NCBI GenBank assembly: GCA_934667845.1 | Contig: CAKUMQ010000005.1 | Coordinates: 1-64,000, forward strand | Direction of reading: 5' to 3' | Origin: an uncultured Eubacteriales bacterium | GTDB lineage: Bacteria > Bacillota > Clostridia > Oscillospirales > Acutalibacteraceae | Length of the DNA stretch: 64,000 nucleotides | In this document: positions 25,802 to 34,463 of the stretch, piece by piece | How positions within the stretch are numbered: position 1 is the stretch's first letter | How the letters are laid out: every line of letters begins with the position of its first letter | Made by a program: the position numbers and the translations under genes | Notes under the pieces: model-generated | Told to the model about the DNA's origin: nothing | The model's database searches: none | What the model saw: the letters and a program-made list of their open reading frames with translations, nothing else

Positions 25802-27523
25802 TCAACGGACCGTGGTCAGCTTTTTCAGCTCATTGTTGAAGCCTTTTTCCACGGCGTCCAGAGCCGCGCTCTGCGCCATATTGCCGTTGGCGATCTCATA
25901 CACATATTTGCTGAACCAGCCGGTAGCCACGCCCTCATCGTTGATCCCGTACCGGATGTTCGTATCGGTTGCCTCGCCGACGTTTCCGAGATAGGGCACG
26001 ATATTCTTATGGCTGCGGAAGCTGCCGTAGATCAGCTCGGCGATCTCCCGGTTCTGCTTCCCCATTTTGGCATTGAACGTAGCCGCATACCACTTATCCA
26101 CATAGGATCGGGAGCTCTCCGCCCAGCCGCCGACAAAATTGCCCTCGGTCTCGCCGAAGATCGCATACAGAACCGTCGCCACTTCCTTCGGCTTTTTCAC
26201 GCCTGCGGGAATCGAGGTGCCGCGCACGGACAGCGGGACCGCAAAGGAATAGCTGTCGCTTTTATTCCACTTGGGCAGCGGCAGCACGCCCATATTGTCC
26301 TTGACGCTCTGCTGCGTGTCGCTCGCGTTCATGCCGTACCAATAGTAGCCGTCGTTGAACGTCGCCACGGCAAACGCGGTCTGACCGTTCTTAAAGCTGT
26401 ACAGCTTTTTCTCCATGTCGCCGTACAGGGCGTCGGCGACATTGCTGGGATTTCTGCCCAGCATTACCGTACCGGCTTTTACCAGGGAGGTATATTTATT
26501 CAGCACCTCCTGCGCCTTTGCGTTCCTGCCGTTGAAAAGAACGTTCATCTTGCTGTCGTATTTGAGCCAATCGGTACCGGCGGTGATCAGCATGGACTGG
26601 TACATCATCGCGCCGCCGTCCCAGCACGCCGTCATATCCGAACGGCTTTTGGCGCCGCGGTTGAACGCATCGCAGATCTTGGCAAATTCGTCCCACGTCC
26701 AGTTGCCGGACTTGTACAGCTGCCAGGGCGCGTTCGCATACTGGGGAGCAAATTCCTCAAGCAGCTTCTTATTGTAGACAACGACCGGCGCAAAGGTCAT
26801 CTCTCCGCCGCCGTCATCCACCATAAACGCATAATAGGCGCCGTCGACCATACACGCCGTACCCCATGCGGGAAAGCAGGACTCATTGGATTCGAAATCA
26901 ATGGCTTTCAGTATGCTCAGATTCTGCAGCAGACCGGCGCGGTACCGGGAATAGAAGGAGCCCTGATCCTGCACCAGAATATCCGCCATGGGCCGTCCCG
27001 CCAGCATGGAGTTGAGCAGACGGGTATCGCCGTTGCTCTCCATATCGCACTTGACGATCTCGATCTTGCAGTTGTACTTCTTTTCCACCATGGCAAAGCC
27101 CTTGAGTGCTTTTGCCCACTCCGGATCGCTGGAGCTGGTGTTTGTCTGGGACAGCACCTGGAATTTGATGGTCCTTCCTTTCAGATCGGAGACCTTGCCG
27201 GACAGATCGACCTTGTCGATATCCTTCCGGGTGGCTGCCGTTACGCCGGGCAGGGTCACTGCGGGCTTGGATGCCGTCGTCGCCGGCTTGCGGGTGATCA
27301 CAGTTCCCGTCGTACCGCCGGTCACGCTGCCGGTGGTCGATCCGTCGGGAAGCACGGTGGGCGCAGCGGGATCCTCCGGTACGGATTCGCTTGCCTCCGC
27401 AGAAGCGGACGAATTTTCAGAGTCCTCCGGCGCGGATCCTGCCGGTTTTTCCGAACACGCCGTCAGGAATGCGAGCACCAGTGACAGCGTCAAAAGCCAT
27501 GCCCACACTTTTTGAACTTTCAT
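25802..27523 (-). CDS. sugar ABC transporter substrate-binding lipoprotein (573 aa)
   Basis: Lipobox FLTAC (Cys23), a Ser/Thr/Gly linker (about 25-105), then a family-1-type binding domain (NCKIEIVKCDMES, LAGRPMADILVQDQG, YNKKLLEEFAPQYANAPWQLYKSGNWTWDEFAKICDAF). At 573 aa it is longer than average, partly because of the linker. The start is the ATG at 27523 after AAGGAGA. It is the first transport gene after the surface protein and is separated from downstream genes by a stem-loop, so it may be expressed at a higher level. Its partner permeases are probably those at 19940-20887 or 18948-19940. Confidence 0.88.
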   Translation of the reverse strand: MKVQKVWAWLLTLSLVLAFLTACSEKPAGSAPEDSENSSASAEASESVPEDPAAPTVLPDGSTTGSVTGGTTGTVITRKPATTASKPAVTLPGVTAATRKDIDKVDLSGKVSDLKGRTIKFQVLSQTNTSSSDPEWAKALKGFAMVEKKYNCKIEIVKCDMESNGDTRLLNSMLAGRPMADILVQDQGSFYSRYRAGLLQNLSILKAIDFESNESCFPAWGTACMVDGAYYAFMVDDGGGEMTFAPVVVYNKKLLEEFAPQYANAPWQLYKSGNWTWDEFAKICDAFNRGAKSRSDMTACWDGGAMMYQSMLITAGTDWLKYDSKMNVLFNGRNAKAQEVLNKYTSLVKAGTVMLGRNPSNVADALYGDMEKKLYSFKNGQTAFAVATFNDGYYWYGMNASDTQQSVKDNMGVLPLPKWNKSDSYSFAVPLSVRGTSIPAGVKKPKEVATVLYAIFGETEGNFVGGWAESSRSYVDKWYAATFNAKMGKQNREIAELIYGSFRSHKNIVPYLGNVGEATDTNIRYGINDEGVATGWFSKYVYEIANGNMAQSAALDAVEKGFNNELKKLTTVR

Positions 27524-27640
27524 ATACTTCTCCTTATATGATAAAGTAGTGGTTTTCAGCGTTTTCCCGGGACGCGGGCGGCACAAAAGCGGCGGGACGC
27601 CTGATTCTCATCGGTCCGTCTGCCCCCGGTATCAACAGGA

Positions 27641-27681
27641 AGGGGCGTAGTGCGGCAATTGGCCTTGCGACACTACGCCTC
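27641..27681 (-). terminator. inverted repeat after the surface-protein gene
   Basis: GGCGTAGTG and CACTACGCC form a perfect 9-bp stem (extended by AGG/CCT-like pairs) 12 bases after the stop of the 27,693-30,077 gene. The loop is 18 nt and no U-run follows, so termination would be weak and some read-through into the transport genes is expected. Confidence 0.5.
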
Positions 27682-27692
27682 TTCGGGAACGA

Positions 27693-30077
27693 TTACCGCT
27701 GTACGCTGCGTTTTCGGGAAACAAACAGAACCGCCAGGGAGAACGCCGCAGAGAGCGCCAGCAGAACAAAGGCTGTCACGCTGACCGTCTCGCCGGTATC
27801 CGGATTTTGGGAGTTGTCCTCAGAGTCGGTGCCGCCGTCGGAAACGGTGTTGTCGCCGGAGCCGGCGTCACTGTCGGAGCCGGCGTTATCATCGGAGCTT
27901 TCGCTGCCGATGCTGGCTTCCGCTTCGTCCATTGCCGCCTGCAGAGCCGCGATCATCGCGTCGATCTCCTCCTGGGTAAACTCATCCTGATCGAGCAGAG
28001 CCTCCGCCGCTGCCAGAGTATCGCTCAGCTTTTTCGCCGCAGCCGCGGAATAATCGCCCTCCATGCTGCCCGCCTTGCCCACCAGGGTGCGCAGAGCGGC
28101 GGCATTCGGGTTGACGGTGAAGGTGAAGTCCGCATAGGTCTCCGGATCCGCAGCCAGCGCCGCGCGCACCACCACGGTGGTACCCTTGGTCGCCGTCACA
28201 TATACGCTCTGCAAAGCCGCCGTCTTCTGCTCCTCTGCGGACAGCTCCTCCGCAGGCTCGATCTTTGCCTCGCCGCTCTGCACGGTCCACACAACCGTCT
28301 TGTCGGCGAACTTGTCGCTGATATGGGCGTTGAGCAGCGCCTTGCGGCCGTTGAGCACGGTCGCCGCAGCGGCAGCCTCCGAACCGGCTTCATAGGTTAT
28401 GTAAAAATCGGGGGTGATGTACTTCGTCAGCGAGAGGTTATCAAAAGCCAGCTGATACTCAACCCTGCCGTCGCCGCAGAAGATCCAGCGGTGATCGCCT
28501 TCGAGATCGCTTTCCTTGACCTCCCACGTCCACTCAAGCGTCGCCCAGCCGCCGGAATCCTGATCGAACCAATAGTCGCCGAGCGTGTAGCCGTAGTTGC
28601 CGTAGTCATTTACGATAAAGGAGTTGGCATCCTGTGCGCCGTCGGAACGGATGCGGAAACGGGACTGGGGCTGCACATCGGCGGTCAGCCCATCCTTGAT
28701 CAGGCTGTACTGAACTCTCAGCGTGTACATACCGGCGCCCGCCTTCTTGACCAGCGGATAGATGTCATAGGCGGGAGAATACCACTCACCCCCGCTGCGA
28801 TTCCGCATGACAACGGACTGGCTGCTGCCGTCCGCGCCGTGGGCGGTGTCCAGTTCGACGGAACCGTTGACGCCGCCGGTGAAGCCGAACCAGCCGGAAT
28901 CGCTCAGATCGGTGATCCCCTCCAGAGTGGAATCCGCCTCGGGGATCAGATTGCCGCCGTCGTATTCATAGTCGGAATCGTCCTCCTCTTTGATCAGGGA
29001 CACGTCGTCGATCCAGATATTGGCGCTCTCCGGAATGTCGCAGACCGTCGGCTCCCACGAAGTGCCCTTCGCCAGATCCTCAGCGGTGACGACAAAGGTC
29101 ATTTTGCATTTCGTCCATGTGTCCTTCACAAGCGGCGTCTGCACGGCAAGACCGCAATTCTGGTTGCCGCCCTCCTCAAAGCGCTCGGAAACAAACGAGG
29201 GATTCTCTTCATTCTTTGTAACGCCGTTAATGCGCAGAACATAGCTGTGATAGGGGGCATCGGTGTCCGACCGGACCCACGCCGTCAGCGTATAGGTCGC
29301 GGCGCCGTTTTCCCGGATAAAGGGCAGAATATCCTTGGTGGGCGAGGTCCACGCAAAGGACCGGTTATAGGTTTTCAGCGAATGGGAGCCGGAATGCGCC
29401 ACGGCGGTATCAATTTCCATCTGCAGATCGCCGCCGAATTTCGTCCAGCCGGGAACCTCGGTGCTTTCCTCAAAGTCATACCGATAGGTCAGCTTATTCT
29501 TGACGATCGCAAGATCGTCGATCCACATGGTGTAGTTGTTGACGCTGTTCGCGGGGCACAGCGCCCAGTTGGCGCTCTCCGCCGCGATATCCTCCGCAGT
29601 CACGTTGACGGTAAAAGCGTACTCTGTCCAGGTATTGGCGGCGATCACCGCCTCGCCCGTGATGTAGTTGCCGTCATTTTCGTTGGCAAAGCTCACGGTC
29701 GAACCGTTGGTGCGGATCCGGATCTGGTTGTTGCCCGCCGTCTCGGCATAGCGCCACAGGCGGATGGTGTACTCACCGGCGCCGCCCGCCTTGATAACGG
29801 GATAGATATTCAGCTGCGGAGAATCCCATGCCTCGGTCGCCGAGGCTTTCAGGGAGTTTGTGCCGCCGTGCGCCTTTTGGCTGTCGATCGACAGAGCCGC
29901 CTGCCAGATGGCGCTCCAGCCGGTAGCAGAGGCATCGGACACGCCCTCAAATGTGGTGTCGACCGTCCACTGATCCTCCGCTGCGGCGGCAAACAGACCG
30001 ACGCCCAGAATGCTCAGCAGCACCGCAGCTATCGACAGCACGCTGAGACCGACCTTGAAACACTTACTGTTTTTCAT
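27693..30077 (-). CDS. cell-wall-anchored protein with CBM4_9-like repeats and NPDTG sorting signal (794 aa)
   Basis: Signal peptide (1-33), then three similar beta-sandwich modules (about 35-200, 200-370, 375-560), each opening with 'xTTFEGVSDAS.GW' or 'DFEESTEVPGWTKFG' and ending with 'MWIDDLAIVK', 'IWIDDVSLIK' or 'LAFDNLSLTK'. This is the hallmark of CBM4_9-like carbohydrate-binding modules. A Big-like segment follows, then a FIVAR-like helical unit (about 645-710), a Ser/Asp/Gly spacer, and a sortase-type tail: NPDTG (758-762), a hydrophobic helix and a basic end. A surface glycan-capture protein is likely. The start has AGAAGGG seven bases upstream. Three modules and the non-LPXTG motif are seen directly; ligand identity is inferred from the locus. 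Confidence 0.85.
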   Translation of the reverse strand: MKNSKCFKVGLSVLSIAAVLLSILGVGLFAAAAEDQWTVDTTFEGVSDASATGWSAIWQAALSIDSQKAHGGTNSLKASATEAWDSPQLNIYPVIKAGGAGEYTIRLWRYAETAGNNQIRIRTNGSTVSFANENDGNYITGEAVIAANTWTEYAFTVNVTAEDIAAESANWALCPANSVNNYTMWIDDLAIVKNKLTYRYDFEESTEVPGWTKFGGDLQMEIDTAVAHSGSHSLKTYNRSFAWTSPTKDILPFIRENGAATYTLTAWVRSDTDAPYHSYVLRINGVTKNEENPSFVSERFEEGGNQNCGLAVQTPLVKDTWTKCKMTFVVTAEDLAKGTSWEPTVCDIPESANIWIDDVSLIKEEDDSDYEYDGGNLIPEADSTLEGITDLSDSGWFGFTGGVNGSVELDTAHGADGSSQSVVMRNRSGGEWYSPAYDIYPLVKKAGAGMYTLRVQYSLIKDGLTADVQPQSRFRIRSDGAQDANSFIVNDYGNYGYTLGDYWFDQDSGGWATLEWTWEVKESDLEGDHRWIFCGDGRVEYQLAFDNLSLTKYITPDFYITYEAGSEAAAAATVLNGRKALLNAHISDKFADKTVVWTVQSGEAKIEPAEELSAEEQKTAALQSVYVTATKGTTVVVRAALAADPETYADFTFTVNPNAAALRTLVGKAGSMEGDYSAAAAKKLSDTLAAAEALLDQDEFTQEEIDAMIAALQAAMDEAEASIGSESSDDNAGSDSDAGSGDNTVSDGGTDSEDNSQNPDTGETVSVTAFVLLALSAAFSLAVLFVSRKRSVQR

Positions 30078-30215
30078 TGTTTTACCCTTCTTTCCGAAAA
30101 ATGGGGGAACCTGCTTTGAGCCGCTTTTTACCGGCTCTGCTCAACCCATGGGTACCACGCTCCTCTCGCTGACGCGCCAATAAAACAACCGGATCCGTTT
30201 TACCAAACGGTCTGT

Positions 30216-31124
30216 TTACAAGGCGGCAGAGTCTCTGTACTTCTTGGGCGTTACACCGTACGCCTTGAGAAATTTATCGTGAAAGCTGGCGGAAGTGGGA
30301 AAGCCTACCTTCTCTGCAACGGTGCGTATACTGTAATCGGTATCCAGCAGCAGATGCTCTGCGTAATTCAACCGGACAATGGTAATATACTCCTTCGGCG
30401 GAAACCCGGTCACTCTCTTGAACGCCACCCGGAAATTCGACAGGCTCATATTGCATTCCCGCGCCAGCTCCTCCACACGCATGCTTGCCGCACCGTCGCT
30501 GTGTACGCGCTGATTGATCTTTTCCACAATCTCCACGATGCCGTGTATATACTCGTTTTTCCCCTTGGAGGCTCTGGCGACAGCCTGTTCGACCTCCAGA
30601 TCCGCCATATACAAAAGCAGCTCATACAGCAGCGTGGCGCACAGCTCCTTTTTGTGACGGCTCGCCCGGACGACCGCTTTATCCAGGCGTGTCACAATGC
30701 CGTACATCTCCGGGTGCTCTTCCTTTTTGAACAGACCGAAAGCCTTGATCTCCTCCGAAAGCAGCCTCCTGAGCGCCATAATGTTCGAAAATTCCGTCTG
30801 TAAAAACAGTTTGTACGGCTCGACATACAGATAGCTCCAAACGCACTGCTCTTTCTCGTCTGCTACCGAATAATGCGGCTGATACGGGAACACCACCTGA
30901 ATGTCGCCCGGCTCAAAGCGGTAGACATGCTTATCCAGATAAAACGAGCCGGTTCCGCTCAGGCAGAGCGCAATTTCTATACAATTGTGAAAGTGTAATC
31001 GGTTCACCTTGGTGTCGCATAGCGTCCAGACGTTCCGGCAGATCGCATCCGTGCCGTCGCTGCCGGGAGAGCAAAAGCCGCTGAAATAGGACGGCAGGCT
31101 TTCATTGACCAACTCGTGTTCCAT
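30216..31124 (-). CDS. AraC-family transcriptional regulator (302 aa)
   Basis: N-terminal cupin sensor region with HFHNCIEIALCLSGTGSF and FEPGDIQVVFPYQPHYS, and a C-terminal double helix-turn-helix typical of AraC/XylS proteins (MRVEELARECNMSLSNFRVAFKRVTG...; YSIRTVAEKVGFPTSASFHDKFLKAYGVTPKKYR). It sits at the head of the glycan locus in the same orientation and is the obvious candidate activator, responding to an imported sugar. I choose the ATG at 31124; a TTG at 31166 would add 14 residues. Confidence 0.88.
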   Translation of the reverse strand: MEHELVNESLPSYFSGFCSPGSDGTDAICRNVWTLCDTKVNRLHFHNCIEIALCLSGTGSFYLDKHVYRFEPGDIQVVFPYQPHYSVADEKEQCVWSYLYVEPYKLFLQTEFSNIMALRRLLSEEIKAFGLFKKEEHPEMYGIVTRLDKAVVRASRHKKELCATLLYELLLYMADLEVEQAVARASKGKNEYIHGIVEIVEKINQRVHSDGAASMRVEELARECNMSLSNFRVAFKRVTGFPPKEYITIVRLNYAEHLLLDTDYSIRTVAEKVGFPTSASFHDKFLKAYGVTPKKYRDSAAL

Positions 31125-31474
31125 CAATTTTATTCCCACTTTCGAAACTTCTTTTGTTTCCGTCAAACACCGACGCTCACATCCGGCCTCTGCCGTCGGC
31201 AGGCAGCCGGGATCCGCCGCCCTGCGCGCTTTACGTCCCGCAGCTCCCCGGGCACCGACAAAGCAGCCAAGGCAAAGAAATGAATAAAACCGAGAAAACC
31301 TCTTGCTGAAATTTTATCATATTCACCAGCCAAATAACAATCCACTTTTCGTTCAAAAAAGCACAGAAAACGCCGTAATGTGCGTGATCAAAATCAGTAC
31401 ATACTCAGTATGGTAATGGCGGGTCATGATCCGCATACCAAAAAACGGAAGAAGGCCGGGATCTTCGGGCAAAA
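31125..31474. other. 350-bp gene-free region upstream of the AraC gene
   Basis: Contains a possible promoter for the AraC gene (31,311-31,340, minus), a leader of about 180 bases and, at about 31,400-31,440, short inverted sequences (GCGG...CCGC around GTCATGAT) that could be an operator. I see no gene in it. Confidence 0.5.
31311..31340 (-). promoter_or_regulatory. putative sigma-A promoter of the AraC regulator
   Basis: On the minus strand TTGTTA (31,340-31,335), an 18-base spacer and TAAAAT (31,316-31,311). The fit is moderate; it lies about 185 bases before the ATG. Confidence 0.4.
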
Positions 31475-31507
31475 CAAAAAAGCGCCGTAAGGCTACGGCG
31501 CTTTTTG
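31475..31507 (-). terminator. bidirectional terminator between the nus/inf operon and the glycan locus
   Basis: AGCGCCGTA / TACGGCGCT (31481-31489 and 31494-31502), a perfect 9-bp stem with a 4-nt loop, flanked by A-runs on one side and T-runs on the other, so it can work on both strands. It lies 41 bases after the last gene of the nus/inf operon. Confidence 0.9.
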
Positions 31508-31547
31508 CTTTGTATCGTTATTCTCCGCTGCCTTAAGTCAGGCGGCT

Positions 31548-31976
31548 TTATTTCAGACAGTAAACGGCAGCGGCGTCCTCCCGGATACGGGCGGATGATA
31601 CATGCCGGATCCAGTCCTTTATTTTTCGAAAGGTGCGCTCCCGCTCCCTTCCTGCCATATCCGGGAGCCAAAGACGGCAGATGTGCAGCCCGTCATCGGT
31701 TTTCCCGAATTTTTCTATTCTGAGAAACGAAAACGGGTTGGCGATCCCGCAGGGAGAGATCGGCCGCACGTCTCCCGTATAGGGCAGGGCATCCGTATTC
31801 CGATGCGCGATCAGCGCGATCTGCACCTCGTCCTCCCCGTCGGGAGCGCCGCACTCCTGCTCATCCGTCTGCAAAAGATAGATCGAGCAGGCACACTCCC
31901 GCAGGATAAACGCATACAGCTCCGCTTCCTTTTCACCGGAAATCAGAACATAGACCTGTCTTGCCGCAACGCGCAT
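31548..31976 (-). CDS. hypothetical protein, last gene of the nus/inf operon (142 aa)
   Basis: GTGAGGAG precedes the ATG by six bases, and the gene starts 16 bases after the ribF-fusion stop, so it is co-transcribed with it. The product has an N-terminal strand-helix pattern (QVYVLISGEKEAELYAFILREC), a variable acidic middle, and a C-terminal basic helix region. No known family is recognised. It is followed by a strong terminator. Function unknown. Confidence 0.65.
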   Translation of the reverse strand: MRVAARQVYVLISGEKEAELYAFILRECACSIYLLQTDEQECGAPDGEDEVQIALIAHRNTDALPYTGDVRPISPCGIANPFSFLRIEKFGKTDDGLHICRLWLPDMAGRERERTFRKIKDWIRHVSSARIREDAAAVYCLK

Positions 31977-31991
31977 ATTTTCTCCTCACTT

Positions 31992-33563
31992 TCACCCAAG
32001 CAGTGGCAAAAGCTCTGTCAGCGCAGCAATGCGCATTACCCCCGGCGGGTCGGCGTGCTGTCCGTGCACATCGATATACACCGGGCGCATACCGCCGTTT
32101 TGCGCGCCCTGTATGTCGTTGACCGGGTGATCGCCGACATACAGGCAGGCATGGGGCGGAACGCCGAGACGGGCGGCGGCACGGCGAAACAGTTCGCCGT
32201 CCGGCTTGTGGACCCCCTCATCGCCCGAAACGACCACGAGATCGACGAGCGGACGCAGCCCGGACACGTCAACCTTACGGTTTTGCATCTGAGAGTTACC
32301 GTTGGTGATGATACCGAGGCGCAGCCCACGGCGGCGCAGCTCGGTCAGCACAGTGACAGTGTCGGGAAACAGCGCGACATAATCGGGAAAGCGCCGCCGC
32401 GCAATTGCCGTCAGTGTGTCGGCATCGACACCGTCGGGCCAGTCCCACTCCCGCAGAAACGGAGCAAAATAGCTCTCATAGCTCCTGATATACCCACCGT
32501 TGTTCTCGCACATCATGCGGTGAGCGCGCTCATGGCGCACACTGTCATCCCAGTCAGGAAAATACCGCATGAGCAAGGCATAGGCGAACCGCTCAAAGGC
32601 GATGCGGCGGTCGTGCAGCGTATCGTCAAAGTCGAATAACACCGCACGGACAGCGGAATCGGACGGATCACCGGACAGCAGCTGCCGCGCCTGCTCGCCG
32701 TTTTGGTGGACGGCGGCACTCAGCTCCTCGAGCGAATCAAATGACTGCTCGGGGCGCAGAAAAAACAGCGGCGAGACCGAAATGCTCTTGCCGTAGAGAT
32801 CCTCATTGACGTCCGGCAGCCACGTCTCCGCAAGTGGCGCGGCGGCGGTGTGCACCGTCGGGCGAATGCCGATATTTGTCACGCCGAACGTGGTCTGACC
32901 GTCCACCAGCACCGCCGAGGCATAGACTCCGCGCCGCGGCAGCGGACGGTCAGCGGGAAACGACTGGTTGAGCGTCGGAAAGCCGAGCCGCCGCCCGAGC
33001 TGAAACCCGTGTTCGACCGGCGCAGTCAGCGTATAAGGGTAGCCAAGCAGGCGCGCCGCCTCCTGCATCTCCCCCGCCGCGATGGCATCGCGGATGCGGG
33101 AGGAGCTGACCGGCGCCCCGTCAGCCATAACGGCGGGCACAGCCGTAACGGCGATGCCCCGCTCGGCACAGAGCGTGCGCAGTGTCTCCACGTCGCCGGC
33201 GCGATCCTTGCCGAAGCGGTAGTTAAACCCGCAGCAGACGGCGCACGCGCCGAGCAGACGGCACAATACGATATCGACAAACTGCTGCGGCGTCAATTCG
33301 CGCAGCAGGGACAGATCAGCGCGGATGAGATCGTCGATCCCGATCTGCGCGAGCTTCTGCTCCTCCTCCTCTGCCGAAAGCAGCGGAGCCGCCGCCTTCG
33401 GCACATGGGTGATCGTCAGCACCGCCGCGCGCTCATCGCCGTCCAGCGTGTGGGACAGCACGGCACGATGGCCGATATGCAGACCGTCAAACACGCCGAG
33501 CGCGACCCGCCGCCTGGCAGCGGGCAACGGACGGAACAGAGACTCCAATGTATAAATAGGCAA
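31992..33563 (-). CDS. ribF: RibF (FMN adenylyltransferase/riboflavin kinase) fused to a HAD phosphatase (523 aa)
   Basis: Residues 1-295 are a complete bifunctional RibF. The nucleotidyltransferase part has GVFDGLHIGH (23-32) and SSSRIRDAI (153-161). The riboflavin kinase part has GRRLGFPTLN (190-199), VTNIGIRPTV (228-237) and ETWLPDVNEDLYG (246-258). Residues 306-523 are a complete HAD hydrolase: DFDDT (311-315), TNG (420-422), Lys453 in HKPDGELF, and GDHPVND (477-483), closest in style to YigB/YjjG-type phosphatases. Normal RibF is about 310 aa, so this is a real C-terminal fusion in one frame. RibF makes FMN and FAD. The HAD could dephosphorylate FMN, or a damaged or unrelated phosphometabolite. 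It follows truB in the usual Firmicutes position. Confidence 0.93.
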   Translation of the reverse strand: MPIYTLESLFRPLPAARRRVALGVFDGLHIGHRAVLSHTLDGDERAAVLTITHVPKAAAPLLSAEEEEQKLAQIGIDDLIRADLSLLRELTPQQFVDIVLCRLLGACAVCCGFNYRFGKDRAGDVETLRTLCAERGIAVTAVPAVMADGAPVSSSRIRDAIAAGEMQEAARLLGYPYTLTAPVEHGFQLGRRLGFPTLNQSFPADRPLPRRGVYASAVLVDGQTTFGVTNIGIRPTVHTAAAPLAETWLPDVNEDLYGKSISVSPLFFLRPEQSFDSLEELSAAVHQNGEQARQLLSGDPSDSAVRAVLFDFDDTLHDRRIAFERFAYALLMRYFPDWDDSVRHERAHRMMCENNGGYIRSYESYFAPFLREWDWPDGVDADTLTAIARRRFPDYVALFPDTVTVLTELRRRGLRLGIITNGNSQMQNRKVDVSGLRPLVDLVVVSGDEGVHKPDGELFRRAAARLGVPPHACLYVGDHPVNDIQGAQNGGMRPVYIDVHGQHADPPGVMRIAALTELLPLLG

Positions 33564-33581
33564 GGGCGATCCTCCCCCTTT

Positions 33582-34463
33582 TTACGGAAACAGTCTGCCG
33601 ACAGTCAGCGAGCCGTCAGCAGGAACTCCAAGCCCCAAAAAGTGCCGGTCGGGCGCATAGACCCGCACGGTACCGGCAACGGGCTGATGCAGACGGGTCA
33701 GCTCCAGCGCGCCGCCGTTGGCAAACCGGCGCGCCTGCTTTTCGGTAACGATCACCGCCGCATAGCCCGAAAACAGCGTCTCTGTCGGGATCAGGCGGGC
33801 AGTGAGCGCCCCCTCCTCCGCCAGCGCGCGCGCCCGGTCAAGCGTCAGGCAGTCGCCGAGCGTAAAGCCCGCCGCTTCGGTGCGCCGCAGCGCCGTCATG
33901 ACGGCGGAGGTGCCGAGTGCGCGCGCCAGATCGTCGCAGAGCGAACGGATATAGGTGCCCTTTGAACAGGCACAGTCAATGGTTGCCTCGCGGGTCGACG
34001 GGTCAAAATTCAGCAGCGTCAGCGTGTGTATCGTGACCGGCCGGGCGGGACGCTCCACCTCGATGCCGCGGCGCGCCAGCTCATACAGCCGCACCCCGTT
34101 TTGGCGCAGCGCCGAGGTCATCGGCGGGGTCTGCATGATCTCCCCGCGAAACGCGGGCAGCGCCGCCAAAATCGCCTCGCGGGTCGGCACGGGACCGCCG
34201 GTCTCGGTGACATGCCCCCAGATATCCAGCGTATCGCTTTTAAGCCCGAAACGGAGCGTGGCGGTATAGCGCTTATCATGCACCGGCAGCCAGTCGAGTG
34301 CACGGGTGGCGTTCCCCACCAAAACAGGAAGCACGCCGGTCGCCATCGGATCCAGCGTACCGGCGTGTCCTACCTTTTTCTCCTGACAAAGCCGACGCAG
34401 CACGGCGCAGCAGGAAAACGACGTCATGTCGGCGGGCTTGTCCAGACATAAGATACCGTTCAT
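33582..34463 (-). CDS. truB: tRNA pseudouridine-55 synthase TruB (293 aa)
   Basis: Makes pseudouridine-55 in the T-loop of tRNAs. The catalytic Asp lies in HAGTLDPMATGVLPVLVG; the N-terminus NGILCLDKPADMTSF and the later SKGTYIRSLCDDL block are standard. The ATG at 34463 overlaps the stop of nrnA (ATGA), so the two are coupled. The in-frame extension to 34544 lies inside nrnA and is rejected. Confidence 0.96.
   Translation of the reverse strand: MNGILCLDKPADMTSFSCCAVLRRLCQEKKVGHAGTLDPMATGVLPVLVGNATRALDWLPVHDKRYTATLRFGLKSDTLDIWGHVTETGGPVPTREAILAALPAFRGEIMQTPPMTSALRQNGVRLYELARRGIEVERPARPVTIHTLTLLNFDPSTREATIDCACSKGTYIRSLCDDLARALGTSAVMTALRRTEAAGFTLGDCLTLDRARALAEEGALTARLIPTETLFSGYAAVIVTEKQARRFANGGALELTRLHQPVAGTVRVYAPDRHFLGLGVPADGSLTVGRLFP

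Noticed and set aside
25562..30119. Long plus-strand open frames opposite the binding protein and the surface CBM protein
   Set aside because: They are opposite well-supported genes with lipobox or sorting signals; no ribosome binding sites or recognisable domains.
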